Source of the DNA: Pseudoalteromonas sp. G4 | GTDB taxonomy: Bacteria > Pseudomonadota > Gammaproteobacteria > Enterobacterales > Alteromonadaceae | NCBI RefSeq assembly: GCF_028875915.1 | Contig: NZ_JAPEHW010000016.1 | Coordinates: 1-60,725 of the forward strand | Direction: 5' to 3' | DNA length: 60,725 bases | In this document: one piece after another, positions 28,326-37,136 of the stretch | Layout of the letters: every line of letters begins with the position of its first letter | How positions within the stretch are numbered: the stretch's first letter is position 1 | Program-made: the position numbers and the translations under genes | The notes under the pieces: generated by a model | What the model saw: the letters and a program-made list of their open reading frames with translations, nothing else | Database searches by the model: none | Told to the model about the DNA's origin: nothing

Positions 28326-28881
28326 GACAGTGTGTGTCCATTTTTCGAGTATAAGTCCTGAGTGTGTGTCGCTTTCAATATTCAACCAAGTAGTTGTGTT
28401 AAGTGCCAAAGGGCATATAAATAACAAGCTCACATCTTTGTTGAAGAAGCGCTTGAGTGATTTATACGCGGATCACAACATGAAAAAAAACGGTTTTATT
28501 TCACTTAAAACATGAACAACCTTCACTTTTTTAAAGCGTCTAAGGGTAAATTTATGACTTTTATTAGATGAATTAAATTCAACAACCCAACCAAATATAA
28601 ACATCCAGCCATCTAGAAATCCAATTTGAGTTTATTTCATTTTCAACATGATTAATATTCAGCTATTTCAATACGTTTGTGTATCAAGTGGCTATAAAGA
28701 AATTGCTATACTGCGCGGCACATCACAGCAATAAGTCATTTGCAGAACTAGCTAAAACGCTATTTAGATTGCTAAAGCAGTATTCAAACCTAAGCTTTTA
28801 TTCTATTGAATTAACAGCTTTTTTAATCTACTTCAGGCATTTTGCTATGACATTTTGCTTTCTAAAACAGGGATAAATGGA
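28326..28881. other. Divergent control region of mesX and the TauE gene
   Basis: About 550 bases without a convincing gene. It contains the palindrome TGAATTAAATTCA (28569-28581), which fits the TGAA-N5-TTCA form of MetR-type LysR sites in other gammaproteobacteria. No SAM riboswitch or clear MetJ box array was recognised by eye. Small frames here lack ribosome binding sites. Confidence 0.4.
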
Positions 28882-29691
28882 ATGAACGAGTTACTAATAA
28901 TAGTTATATCCTGCGCATTACTCGGTAGTGTCGTTGGCTTTCTAGCAGGCCTTCTTGGTATTGGCGGAGGGTTAGTGATAGTGCCAATATTAAGTATGAT
29001 CTTGCTTTACTTTAATGTTTTACCTAGCGAACAAGTTGTATTGTGCGCGATTGCGACTTCCCTTGCTTCGATTTTATTCACGTCGACATCATCAGCATTA
29101 GCGCATCATAAAAATGGCAACGTTCCTTGGCAGATAGCCCCTTGGATTATGATTGGTGTGGCATTTGGAGCGCTGATAAGCGGTTTTTTAGCTTCCCTTC
29201 TGCCCGATAAAACTGTGCGAATTGTTTTTACCGTTTGTGTAGTACTTATCGCAGCTAAAATGATTTTTTCGAGTAAAAATGAGACGCCAAGCCAACGTCA
29301 ACTACCAAGCAAGGGGATTTTAACTTTTTTGACCACAATCACGGGTGGTTTATCAGCCATGATAGGTATTGGTGGTGGCGCATTGTTAGTGCCTTTGTTA
29401 ACGTTTTTTTCGCTAGATATGAAAAAAGCCATTGGCTGCGCATCTGCATGTGGCATTGTGATTGCGCTTTTTGGCTCATTGGGTTACATCACCTCAGGCA
29501 GTAGCCAATTATCAATGAGTCATGGATTTGTAGGCTTTGTATATTTACCTGCACTTTTTGGCATTGTGTGTACTTCTTGGTTTACCGCACCACTTGGTGC
29601 AAAAGCAACACATCATTTACCCGTTACCACAATTAAAAAAGTGTTTGCAGGGCTTTTAGTAGCTATGGCAATCAATATGCTACTTAAATAA
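28882..29691 (+). CDS. TauE/SafE-family sulfite/organosulfur exporter-like membrane protein
   Basis: A 269-residue membrane protein with about eight helices and the two TauE repeats, recognisable as GLLGIGGGLVIVPILSMILL and ISAMIGIGGGALLVPLLTFF-like segments (AMIGIGGGALLVPL). The family exports sulfite, sulfoacetate or related anions. I place the start at ATG 28882, nine bases after AGGG, rather than an upstream TTG. Position beside the methionine pair may reflect sulfur metabolism, but the two are divergent and the link is inference. Confidence 0.88.
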   Translation: MNELLIIVISCALLGSVVGFLAGLLGIGGGLVIVPILSMILLYFNVLPSEQVVLCAIATSLASILFTSTSSALAHHKNGNVPWQIAPWIMIGVAFGALISGFLASLLPDKTVRIVFTVCVVLIAAKMIFSSKNETPSQRQLPSKGILTFLTTITGGLSAMIGIGGGALLVPLLTFFSLDMKKAIGCASACGIVIALFGSLGYITSGSSQLSMSHGFVGFVYLPALFGIVCTSWFTAPLGAKATHHLPVTTIKKVFAGLLVAMAINMLLK

Positions 29692-29716
29692 TTTAAAAAC
29701 GCTTTTAGGCGTAACA

Positions 29717-30136
29717 TCAGTTTTCGTTGGGTTTAATTTTTGAAGCATTAAACCCCTCAAGCTTCAACCAATCAACAGCATGATTAACATCATCAAACAC
29801 CGCACGTTTAAAATTACCATGTTCTTCAACTACAATTTTACCTACAAACATTTCTTTTAAACCGGATTTTGAGTAGATCTGAGCTGCACGACGTAAATCA
29901 TTTTCAATACACCAATCAACTAACTGCTTTATTACTGTAATACCATCATCAGTACAGAGCCCCCAACCTTCTAGATAAACAAGATGCCCCCAAGGGCCAT
30001 CAAATTCACTGGCAAGTTGTTTAAAGTCTCTGGCAAAATTTAATGCTGCCACCTTGTTCCACGAGCCAAGCAGCTCAGCATAAATAATTTTGTCTTCGCA
30101 CCATAAATGGTAAATACCATGTTGATCAATTGCCAT
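29717..30136 (-). CDS. Small soluble protein, STAS/SpoIIAA-like, unknown function
   Basis: A 139-residue soluble protein (YHLWCEDKIIYAELLGSWNK, WGHLVYLEGWGLCTDD, FDDVNHAVDWLKLEGF). The alternating strand-helix pattern with a C-terminal helix is like the SpoIIAA/STAS-type small proteins common in Alteromonadales and Vibrio. No catalytic motif is seen. It stands alone, convergent with the TauE gene. Confidence 0.7.
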   Translation of the reverse strand: MAIDQHGIYHLWCEDKIIYAELLGSWNKVAALNFARDFKQLASEFDGPWGHLVYLEGWGLCTDDGITVIKQLVDWCIENDLRRAAQIYSKSGLKEMFVGKIVVEEHGNFKRAVFDDVNHAVDWLKLEGFNASKIKPNEN

Positions 30137-30345
30137 AAAAACTAACTGTTAACCCCATTTACTTATATAAATATTAGCCATATTGCGTAAAAAATAAAAA
30201 CCACTTTTTCAGTTGCTGGGTTATCACAAAAAATTTTGAGAAAATATGATCTCTTTGTTTTAGCTATCCGTTAAACATTATGAAGGGTCGAAAAGTGCTT
30301 TACACCTTGCACTAGCCCAACTTACTACCCCTTCGCCATGTGAAT

Positions 30346-30374
30346 AAAAAGCGCACCTAGCCTGTGCGCTTTTT
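30346..30374. terminator. Bidirectional terminator hairpin
   Basis: Perfect 11-base stem AAAAAGCGCAC (30346-30356) / GTGCGCTTTTT (30364-30374) with a 7-base loop and A/T flanks on both sides. It lies 25 bases beyond the stop of the minus-strand cupin gene and probably ends the SDR-cupin operon. Confidence 0.85.
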
Positions 30375-30398
30375 CATTTTTAGCAGTTAACATTTTAT

Positions 30399-31052
30399 TT
30401 AGCTAATTGGCAAATGGCCCGTTTTTACCAAGATGATGGTTTCTTCTTCAACGTAAGGATGATGCTGGCTCATATGTGGGCTTCTAAGCCAAGTACCCTT
30501 GGGGTATCTGCCAAATTCATCAATAAATTCACCTGACAACACAAAAATTTCTTCTCCGCCAAAATGGATATGCGGTTTAAACACTTCCCCTTTTGGCCAC
30601 TTAACTAAGGCCACATGTTCATGTTCAAAGTCATGAAGTGGCATCACTTCTAACCCGCCATAGCCTGGCAACCAAGTTTCTTTATTAGTATTAATTCTTA
30701 CAAGCTCAGAATCACCCGGTGAAAATTGATTGAGTTTTACCAAAATAACGCAACCTTGTTTACTAAATGGTGCGTGCGAACTACCAGGCGGATTGCGCAA
30801 ATAAGTGCCTGCAGGGTAATCACCATGCTCATCTGAAAATACACCTTCTAGAACAAAAATCTCTTCTCCTTTGGGATGTTGATGTGTTGCAAATGCCGTA
30901 TTTGGCCCGTATTGCACCACACTGGTTGTGTGGCCTGACTCTTTTGCTTCTCGCTCTAACGGTTTTCGTAATACCCCTTTAGCAGGGCTTGTAACCCACG
31001 CTTGTTCGGACGTATTTATTACAATCCGCTGTGCAAAATTCATATTTATCAT
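30399..31052 (-). CDS. Double-cupin protein (ChrR-type cupin repeats)
   Basis: A 217-residue protein made of two cupin domains in tandem. Each has the pattern HxHxxGEEIFVLEG/SGEF followed by G-T-[YW]-L-R-[NS]-P (HQHPKGEEIFVLEGVFSDEH and HIHFGGEEIFVLSGEFIDEF). Histidines and glutamates for a metal are conserved in both. ChrR-type cupins bind zinc and sense singlet oxygen or reactive electrophiles, but this protein lacks the N-terminal anti-sigma part. It follows the SDR gene by 42 bases and probably shares its transcript. Confidence 0.85.
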   Translation of the reverse strand: MINMNFAQRIVINTSEQAWVTSPAKGVLRKPLEREAKESGHTTSVVQYGPNTAFATHQHPKGEEIFVLEGVFSDEHGDYPAGTYLRNPPGSSHAPFSKQGCVILVKLNQFSPGDSELVRINTNKETWLPGYGGLEVMPLHDFEHEHVALVKWPKGEVFKPHIHFGGEEIFVLSGEFIDEFGRYPKGTWLRSPHMSQHHPYVEEETIILVKTGHLPIS

Positions 31053-31094
31053 TAAATTACCCCAGTTGCGCCTATAAATAGGCGCTTACTCACT

Positions 31095-31853
31095 TTAATT
31101 TCGACCCGCCATAACACCGCCATCAACATCCCAAATCGCGCCAGTCACCCAATTTGCTTGTTCTGATAATAAAAAGGTGATGCTATTAGCAACATCTGAT
31201 GGCGTACCAACGCGACCAATTGGATGAAAATCATCAAAACTTTTAAGCACCGAATCAACCTCATCTTTTGCGATGAAATGCTGATAAATGGGTGTTTTTA
31301 CAACTGCTGGTGCAACTGCGTTAACCCGAATATTATGCGTTGCTAACTCCATCGCTAGATGTTGCGTTAACGCATGAAGCCCCGCCTTTGCCATTGAGTA
31401 TGCCGATGAAGGCGTTGCTGCAATTGCTTGTTTTGCCCACATAGAGCCAATGTTGACAATGCTACCACCACCTAATGAAATCATGCCCTTAGCAACCGCT
31501 TGTGTCAGCATAAATGTCGCTTTATTTAGCGCATTATACTTTTCATAATCAGCTATTGAATGCTCTAAAAAAGGCTTAGGGCTAAAATATCCTGCCGCAT
31601 TGACTAAATACCCATAATCACTATTTAGCGTTTGAGCTAATTGCGTTACGGCCGACTCATCATAAAGGTTCAATTGAATGCCATCCACTTCACCATAGTG
31701 TGAAAGCTGTTCAACCGCATCATCTAACTTTTGTTCATTATTGCCAATAATCGAAACCGATACACCCGCTTCAAGCAACTGTTTTGCAACTGCAAAACCA
31801 ATACCACTAGAGCCACCAATAACCAAAGCGCGCTTATAATTAAAATTTGTCAT
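31095..31853 (-). CDS. Short-chain dehydrogenase/reductase (SDR)
   Basis: A 252-residue NAD(P)-dependent oxidoreductase. It has the Rossmann motif [14 protein letters not shown], the NAAG variant [11 protein letters not shown], catalytic YSMAK (YxxxK, about residue 150) with an upstream serine in VNIGSMW, and the C-terminal [12 protein letters not shown] signature. The substrate is unknown. It is divergent from an HxlR regulator, a layout often seen for enzymes that detoxify quinones, aldehydes or electrophiles. Confidence 0.92.
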   Translation of the reverse strand: MTNFNYKRALVIGGSSGIGFAVAKQLLEAGVSVSIIGNNEQKLDDAVEQLSHYGEVDGIQLNLYDESAVTQLAQTLNSDYGYLVNAAGYFSPKPFLEHSIADYEKYNALNKATFMLTQAVAKGMISLGGGSIVNIGSMWAKQAIAATPSSAYSMAKAGLHALTQHLAMELATHNIRVNAVAPAVVKTPIYQHFIAKDEVDSVLKSFDDFHPIGRVGTPSDVANSITFLLSEQANWVTGAIWDVDGGVMAGRN

Positions 31854-31915
31854 ATTCTTCTTCCAATAATTAAACTCGTGGTAATATTAAAAGCATCTGT
31901 AGGTAGCTGAATAGT

Positions 31916-31942
31916 AAGTACAATTTGGTTAGGTAGGTACTT
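31916..31942. promoter_or_regulatory. Candidate HxlR operator
   Basis: Inverted arms AAGTAC (31916-31921) and GTACTT (31937-31942) with a 15-base spacer, followed by a further GGTAC at 31947-31951. It lies in the 103-base gap between the SDR and HxlR genes. Support is from position and symmetry only. Confidence 0.4.
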
Positions 31943-31956
31943 TTTGGTACATCTTT

Positions 31957-32313
31957 ATGAAATCACAAGAAAAGTTTTTTACACGAAAAATTGCGCCACA
32001 AGAAAGCGCTCGCATGGTCGAAACCATATTTGGCTGCAAATGGTCCTTAACGGTTTATCACTTACTGGAAAATGGCATAAATCGCCCCGGTGAAATGGTG
32101 CGAAGTGTTGATGGGCTTTCAACCAAAGTGCTTAACCAATGTCTTAAACGCAATGTTGATTTTGGTATTTTAGATAAAATCGAATATAACGAAATTCCGC
32201 CGCGGGTGGAGTATTGCATTACAGAATTTGGTGAAAAATTTGTCGGCGTATTAGCGCAAATCTCCGCGCTACAAGATGACATTGATGCCCAACAAAATCC
32301 ACATGATCATTAA
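31957..32313 (+). CDS. HxlR-family transcriptional regulator
   Basis: A 118-residue winged-helix regulator with the HxlR pattern: a cysteine near the start of the domain (IFGCKWSLTVYHLLENG), LSTKVLNQCLKRNVDFGIL and PRVEYCITEFGEKF. HxlR proteins often sense quinones or thiol-reactive compounds through that cysteine. Divergent from the SDR-cupin pair, which it probably represses. A stem-loop terminator lies at 32359-32390. Confidence 0.92.
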   Translation: MKSQEKFFTRKIAPQESARMVETIFGCKWSLTVYHLLENGINRPGEMVRSVDGLSTKVLNQCLKRNVDFGILDKIEYNEIPPRVEYCITEFGEKFVGVLAQISALQDDIDAQQNPHDH

Positions 32314-32358
32314 TAAAATTGATCTTTATATTTTGTAACTAACAACAACGTCATAAAA

Positions 32359-32390
32359 AACACATCCACACATAAATGTATGGATGTGTT
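32359..32390. terminator. Hairpin between convergent genes
   Basis: Stem AACACATCCA (32359-32368) / TGGATGTGTT (32381-32390), extended inward by three pairs after one mismatch, followed by ATCTTTTT. Located between the HxlR gene and the convergent gene ending at 32404. Confidence 0.75.
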
Positions 32391-32403
32391 ATCTTTTTAA
32401 ACG

Positions 32404-32952
32404 TTACAGCGCTTTACTCGCGCGTGCTTTAGTAGCCGAATCCATTATGTTAGTGCGTGTATGTGCAAATACTTTGGCAGCTAACATATCCCAATATTCA
32501 CTTGGATAAACAGCAACTAAATCATTGTTTAGTAATTGCTTATCTTGAATACCTATCTCTGTAAAATAAGGCGCTTTCACCACAATAAATTGATGCTTAT
32601 AAGGCACCAAATAGCTATATTGTGTTAATGCGCTTTTGGCCTCAGCATAGGTTGCGAACCATTTATTTAAAAATCGGTCACAACCACTGGTATGGAACAC
32701 ACTGCCAAAATTGATTTTTTCACCTTCTCGCCTTTGTTGCGCGCTTAACAGCTCATGTAACTGCTGCCAATCAGCTAACCCTGTATCTTTTGCAACAAGA
32801 TGTTGGCACATTTTCAGCTTTACGTTTGCCTTGGTATCAACATCGATTCGGTAATATTTTTTAAGCCGTTTTAAAATATCCGCATTACCGCTTTTCGCCT
32901 CTTTTAACAATAATTTGGCCAGTGATTTTGCTTGCTTTAATGCATGTTCCAT
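32404..32952 (-). CDS. Conserved-looking soluble protein of unknown function
   Basis: A 182-residue soluble protein with a helical, lysine-rich N-terminus (ALKQAKSLAKLLLKEAKSGN) and a mixed C-terminal domain (SVFHTSGCDRFLNKWFATYA, LVPYKHQFIVVKAPYFTEIG). I do not recognise a family. Its start overlaps the stop of the preceding small gene (TAATG), so the two form a translationally coupled pair. Composition is like the neighbours. Confidence 0.7.
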   Translation of the reverse strand: MEHALKQAKSLAKLLLKEAKSGNADILKRLKKYYRIDVDTKANVKLKMCQHLVAKDTGLADWQQLHELLSAQQRREGEKINFGSVFHTSGCDRFLNKWFATYAEAKSALTQYSYLVPYKHQFIVVKAPYFTEIGIQDKQLLNNDLVAVYPSEYWDMLAAKVFAHTRTNIMDSATKARASKAL

Positions 32953-33215
32953 TACATCGCCTCCTTAATAAGCCAATCATTGTGACAAACAAAACAAATG
33001 CCAAGTAGCACGCTTAATAACGCTAAAATAATGAGTGATAGTTCAGATAACCACAAAAGTGACAAAGCCACTAACTGATTCGAAAAGTTCGCTAAACCAA
33101 AATAGTTAAAGGTATAAATTAAGAAAAGGGATAAAACTAACGGCAGAGCTGCGCGAAAAGATTCATAGAATGTGGCAACAAAGCCGAGATTAAATGTAGA
33201 TGATTTAAGATTCAT
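32952..33215 (-). CDS. Small membrane protein, unknown function
   Basis: An 87-residue protein with two hydrophobic helices (AALPLVLSLFLIYTFNYFGL and ELSLIILALLSVLLGICFVC). It is coupled by a TAATG overlap to the next gene, suggesting a membrane partner for that soluble protein. No family is recognised. Confidence 0.6.
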   Translation of the reverse strand: MNLKSSTFNLGFVATFYESFRAALPLVLSLFLIYTFNYFGLANFSNQLVALSLLWLSELSLIILALLSVLLGICFVCHNDWLIKEAM

Positions 33216-33440
33216 AACAAATCAAAACTCCTAAGTTCTTTTGGTGTTCCGCGCTTACCAAACTTATCTGTTTCGAATTGTATAAATGTAATTCTGAGAG
33301 AGTGACATTGTCTTTAGCGGAAAAGGCGTCTCTTAAACCTTAAGCGCATGCTAAGGCCTGTTTTACACAATGTCAACTTACTCCAGCTTTTGTTCTTCCT
33401 TACTTTGTAACAAGCTTTTAATTTGTAACTTATCTAATCT

Positions 33441-34280
33441 TCATTTGTTTTCTGATGGTAAAAGTGTTTTAAGGCCATTGTACCAAGCCAGCAAAGCCAC
33501 TGTGCCATGGGTTTCGTTTTCAAAATACTGCTGCTTAGCAATACCATTTGAATGCTTAATTATTGAAGTGGCAAAAGCTGAACCCCATGCATAATTTGTT
33601 AACCCTATTTCATCAAGGTGGCTATTATTTGCAAAAGCAAAAAACACGTTAATATCAAGGTTTTTACTTTTAAGATTAGCTAAATAAGCTCTATTTAAAT
33701 AGTCGTTATCCCAAAGTGCGGTAGGGTCAATAATTAAATAATCGCTAAACATAGTTGGCGTAAATACAATCACATTAGATGCAAATAAACCACCAAATGA
33801 CTCCCCCACTAACACACGTTTTTCAGACGCGCGATATGTTTTTTCAATATGCGGAATAAGCTCTGCTTTAAGAAAAGTAGCAAAGTTAAGCGCATTACCC
33901 GTTCGGTCAAACGTATCTAAAACGCGGCCTCTAAACGTCCATTCTTTTAAAGTAGAAGGTGTAAGATCTCGTGAGCGATTTGTATTAGGTATAGCAATTA
34001 CAATGGCTTCTTTAACTTGATTTTCCAGCGTTTGGCTACTGAGTGATTCAAGTACACCAACAAAGCCTTTAAACCTATGAATATCACCATCTAAAAGATA
34101 AATAACCGGATAAGTATTGCTACTTTTTTCATACGAAGGCGGTAAATAAACCATGTACGGTCTATTTTCTTTCATCACCTCAGATTTTATAGCTGTTGCA
34201 ATGCCAAACTCGATTATTTCCGAAGCATATACTGATGTTTGAAATAAAAGCATTAAGATAATCGAAATTACGCTTTTCAT
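33441..34280 (-). CDS. Exported alpha/beta esterase (esterase D / IroE-like)
   Basis: A 279-residue protein with a signal peptide (VISIILMLLFQTSVYA). The esterase-D type fold is indicated by PYMVYLPPSYEKSSNTYPVI and YLLDGDIHRFKGFVG. The nucleophile elbow is VGESFGGLFA (about residue 158), with a final FENETHGTVALLAWY histidine. Relatives hydrolyse siderophore esters or simple esters. No siderophore genes are nearby, so the substrate is unknown. Single gene, upstream of small unknown membrane proteins. Confidence 0.87.
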   Translation of the reverse strand: MKSVISIILMLLFQTSVYASEIIEFGIATAIKSEVMKENRPYMVYLPPSYEKSSNTYPVIYLLDGDIHRFKGFVGVLESLSSQTLENQVKEAIVIAIPNTNRSRDLTPSTLKEWTFRGRVLDTFDRTGNALNFATFLKAELIPHIEKTYRASEKRVLVGESFGGLFASNVIVFTPTMFSDYLIIDPTALWDNDYLNRAYLANLKSKNLDINVFFAFANNSHLDEIGLTNYAWGSAFATSIIKHSNGIAKQQYFENETHGTVALLAWYNGLKTLLPSENK

Positions 34281-34447
34281 TTTCTCTTCCCTGTTTTGAG
34301 TTTATCCGCCAAATATTTATGGAGTTTTTACAGCAACGTTGTAGCGCCAAGAATTAAGAAAATAACGAGATTCAATTGATACCCCTAGGTATATAACGGA
34401 CATAATTTTTAGAAACGCAATCAGCCCGCCTAATTGTCACTGTTAAA

Positions 34448-34783
34448 TTACTTAATACCAGCCTTTTGTTCTCTCTCTTGTTTTAGAATTCTTAGCAATA
34501 ATTCTATTCTACGGTTTACCTTTTTACTTTCTCTTGTAACCGTTCCCTGAACAATGCTATACGCGGTAAAAAGTACAAACATCACGCTATAAGTATCTCG
34601 GTCAATATCAATAAACAGCCCCATTATTAAGAGCAATACAAGAGGAGCAATAATCAGCAAAATATCTTTTATACCAATTTCGGTAGAGCCAAGTTTATTG
34701 AATTCGTCAATATCCTTTTGGTGACTTAGCATAAGATCAAATTCAATCTTTCCTTTAGTTTTTAATTGTTCGCCATTATCCAT
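34448..34783 (-). CDS. Small membrane protein, unknown function
   Basis: A 111-residue protein with two adjacent transmembrane helices (DILLIIAPLVLLLIMGLFI and YSVMFVLFTAYSIVQGTV) and charged termini, the last 30 residues probably a coiled coil (VNRRIELLLRILKQERE). A strong ribosome binding site AAAGGAG precedes the ATG at good spacing, so the gene is probably real. No family is recognised. Confidence 0.7.
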   Translation of the reverse strand: MDNGEQLKTKGKIEFDLMLSHQKDIDEFNKLGSTEIGIKDILLIIAPLVLLLIMGLFIDIDRDTYSVMFVLFTAYSIVQGTVTRESKKVNRRIELLLRILKQEREQKAGIK

Positions 34784-34795
34784 AATTTAACTCCT

Positions 34796-35095
34796 TTATA
34801 GCTCAAAATGCGGTACGCCCCATTTCAAAGTGACAAAATTCAGTGCACCATAATTTGGCCTTAATACGTTCGGTGTTTTATCGTAAGCGCCATCAAATAC
34901 GCGCTGCTCCCAAAGCCAACGGTATCCAACAGCATGGCACCGTAAGCCATTATTACTGGTGCTCATTTCAAATTGCGATTGTAAGCAACAACGGCACGTT
35001 TTATAAGTAAAGCGAAACCAAGCCAACGTAATCTTGTCCACTTTAAGCAGTCTGTTATACGAATTTATAGCATTACTTTTTTGCTTGGTATGCAA
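34796..35095 (-). CDS. Doubtful small cysteine-containing reading frame
   Basis: Open for 99 residues from a TTG at 35095, overlapping the upstream gene by 23 bases, or from an internal ATG near 34967 for about 56 residues. It includes a cysteine cluster (YKTCRCCLQSQ) and an aromatic C-terminus. Neither start has a clear ribosome binding site. It may be a short gene, a gene fragment or chance. Confidence 0.25.
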   Translation of the reverse strand: MHTKQKSNAINSYNRLLKVDKITLAWFRFTYKTCRCCLQSQFEMSTSNNGLRCHAVGYRWLWEQRVFDGAYDKTPNVLRPNYGALNFVTLKWGVPHFEL

Positions 35096-35591
35096 TTGTA
35101 TTTTCTAACATTATTTTTAATGACTTTACTGTTCTCTGGCGAATCCAATAGGCAATCATTGGGCCCATAACAAGCCAAATCCATAATAGATTGAGAACGC
35201 CAGAATCTGATGAATTAAAATAGCTTAAAGATAAGATAAGCAAAGGAGGAAAAAGGCATACAAATAATGACATGAATAATACGCCACCAAGGTTTGCATT
35301 TAAATGTAACAGACCTGACTTTGCCATTAAGGAAATTTTAGTTGCACCACGAATTGGATCTTCCTTAGTGCTATTCATTCCGCGACCAGTAAATTCTATA
35401 GAAGTATCATCTTTTTTTATAACTCTAAAACCATTCGGTAATAAAGTTGTCTCAACGGACGAAAAGTCAATATCAGCTTCTGATTGACAATCCATTTGTG
35501 CAGAATACTTCATACTAGCTCCATTCGTATTACAATTTAATATCGACCCATTGGGTCGTTTTTCTACCGAGCCAAGGGGCATTTTTATCAT
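35073..35591 (-). CDS. Membrane protein of unknown function
   Basis: A 172-residue protein. An N-terminal soluble part (about 1-105) is followed by two helices (LFMSLFVCLFPPLLILSLSY and LLWIWLVMGPMIAYWI) and a short basic tail. The N-terminal portion could start at M27 instead (MKYSAQMDCQ). No family is recognised. Part of a minus-strand group of small membrane proteins of unknown function. Confidence 0.6.
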   Translation of the reverse strand: MIKMPLGSVEKRPNGSILNCNTNGASMKYSAQMDCQSEADIDFSSVETTLLPNGFRVIKKDDTSIEFTGRGMNSTKEDPIRGATKISLMAKSGLLHLNANLGGVLFMSLFVCLFPPLLILSLSYFNSSDSGVLNLLWIWLVMGPMIAYWIRQRTVKSLKIMLENTIAYQAKK

Positions 35592-35927
35592 TGTACCAGT
35601 TCTACCACACTAACTAACTTGTTGCTACAGATTAACTTTTAATCATTATAGAAATTATCAAAAGGATAAAAACGACCAAATAAGTCGTTTTCCTGAATAT
35701 AGAAGAAACACATAACAAGTGGACATAAAATCAGTGTTGAAAAATAATTATTTAATGACCGAAGTTCATTTAGAAACGCCGTTGGAAGATTTTCTATATT
35801 TAATTTTTGCTAAAAGCAAAACTTGGTTTGGCTTTGGTTATCACATCAATATTGTAAAGAGGTTTTATTTGGAATAAATTTATTTACTTATCAGTTAATT
35901 AAAACTGTTAGTTGAAATGGATTTCAA
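35592..35927. other. Intergenic region with a possible short coding remnant
   Basis: 336 AT-rich bases. On the plus strand a roughly 50-codon open frame from about 35732 to 35876 includes MTEVHLETPLEDFLYLIF and TWFGFGYHINIVKRFYLE. It has a GTG start without a ribosome binding site and could be a gene fragment. Nothing else was found. Confidence 0.35.
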
Positions 35928-36509
35928 ATGAAAAAAATAATAATAATTTTAAGCTTAGCGTGTCTTTATATTGCTTATTTGCATATAAAAATTGCTGAAT
36001 TAGAAGCTAATAATCTGAAATTAGAAAACCAGTTAGCAGCGTTTTTGAATAGCGCATCTGCCGCTTTAGAAAGCAAACAAACAACAACCCCCTTGCCTAC
36101 AAAAACGCAACAGCGTTTAGCATTTAAGCCAAGTGATAATGCCTCAAGCGTTAAAGAACCAAGAGCAGATATGATTCAGCAAGTCGATCTGTTCACAAAC
36201 ACCAAGCAAAGCTTTACAGAGAAAGATATAGACGAGCAATGGTCGCTAGATTTTTCTGATAATTTATTCTTTTTTCTTAGCTACCATAAAGAGCTTTCGC
36301 ATTTAGATGTTAAGCATATAGATTGCCGCGAAACAATGTGCAAAGTAGATATTTTTGCTAATGAAAGCGACCCAATTGATGCGGCAAGGGACATTGCACA
36401 AAAATTAAAAGATGATGAAAAGTTTAAAGAGCATCCCTTTTATTTTGATTCAAGCCCTGATGAAGGTGTTATTCGCATTGAAATAAATAGATATAAACAA
36501 ACACAATAA
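35928..36509 (+). CDS. Membrane-anchored or exported protein, unknown function
   Basis: A 193-residue protein. One N-terminal helix (KKIIIILSLACLYIAYLHI) is followed by a coiled coil (IAELEANNLKLENQLAAFL), a linker rich in threonine and lysine, then a compact C-terminal domain (about 90-190) with two cysteines in HIDCRETMCKVDIFA that could form a disulfide. Probably periplasmic and anchored by its N-terminus. No family is recognised. Confidence 0.7.
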   Translation: MKKIIIILSLACLYIAYLHIKIAELEANNLKLENQLAAFLNSASAALESKQTTTPLPTKTQQRLAFKPSDNASSVKEPRADMIQQVDLFTNTKQSFTEKDIDEQWSLDFSDNLFFFLSYHKELSHLDVKHIDCRETMCKVDIFANESDPIDAARDIAQKLKDDEKFKEHPFYFDSSPDEGVIRIEINRYKQTQ

Positions 36510-36786
36510 CCTATAAAAAATGGTGCTGGGCGCTAAAAGGGTTATTTAGGTTTACATGTTTAAGGGCTGATATGGTTTTGCCCTTCAACTTTAAAAACCT
36601 CTTTCACATATTTAACAGCAGCTCGCTAAGTTTGCCTGAGTTAAAGCTTTTTTTCTTAAAACGCTATCAATTTCACTTTGGGCTTATTTTAACTTTGCCT
36701 TTGATCTTTTTAATCTGATTACCGCATTAATCCAAATTTATTTTTGTCACGTACAAAATTTGTAATGAATTTAAAAGGATTGAAAA

Positions 36787-37083
36787 ATGAAACTAAGCAA
36801 ATTAGAAAAATATTTTGAAGTAGAAAAGCTGGTATTTCATAGCCTTGATTTAGCCCTTTATAACGTAAGCGCTATGGTTGAGGGACAAGAGTACATAATC
36901 ACCGATGAACAAGGTGAACGGATAAAACACCACAATTTATTGGAACTTCAACAGCGCTTTAAAAAAGTAAAAGCCAAAAAACAGGTGATACGCCAAAGCA
37001 GTGCTTACGATGAAATGATTGGCGGCCCAATAAAAAGCAATAATGAAATGGAAGTGTCACTGGGTGACAATAAATTGTATTAA
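36787..37083 (+). CDS. Small soluble protein, DUF6482-like
   Basis: A 98-residue protein (LVFHSLDLALYNVSAMVEGQ then EYIITDEQGERIKHHNLLEL) whose N-terminal beta region resembles the small DUF6482-type proteins of marine gammaproteobacteria; the match is from memory. AAAGGA at 36774-36779 gives a good ribosome binding site. Stands alone, followed by a hairpin. Confidence 0.75.
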   Translation: MKLSKLEKYFEVEKLVFHSLDLALYNVSAMVEGQEYIITDEQGERIKHHNLLELQQRFKKVKAKKQVIRQSSAYDEMIGGPIKSNNEMEVSLGDNKLY

Positions 37084-37097
37084 GCAGCAGAATGTGA

Positions 37098-37128
37098 ATG
37101 GGTAAATATAAGATGCAAATTTACCCAT
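37098..37128. terminator. Hairpin between convergent genes
   Basis: Stem ATGGGTAAAT (37098-37107) / ATTTACCCAT (37119-37128) with an 11-base loop, between two convergent genes. A short T-run follows at 37135. Confidence 0.6.
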
Positions 37129-37136
37129 GTGCTCTT

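Noticed and set aside
28326..28433. N-terminal extension of MesX by 36 residues
   Set aside because: The extension has no family similarity that I can see; family members start at the MNNDFTF-like position.
28679..28876. 65-residue plus-strand frame before the TauE gene
   Set aside because: No ribosome binding site; overlaps the true start region of TauE; reads like non-coding AT-rich DNA.
33303..33375. 9-base inverted repeat TGACATTGT/ACAATGTCA with 55-base spacing
   Set aside because: Looked like possible element ends, but no transposase or target duplication was found between or around the arms.
33370..33594. 74-residue plus-strand frame at the 3' end of the esterase
   Set aside because: Mostly opposite the esterase coding sequence; no independent support.
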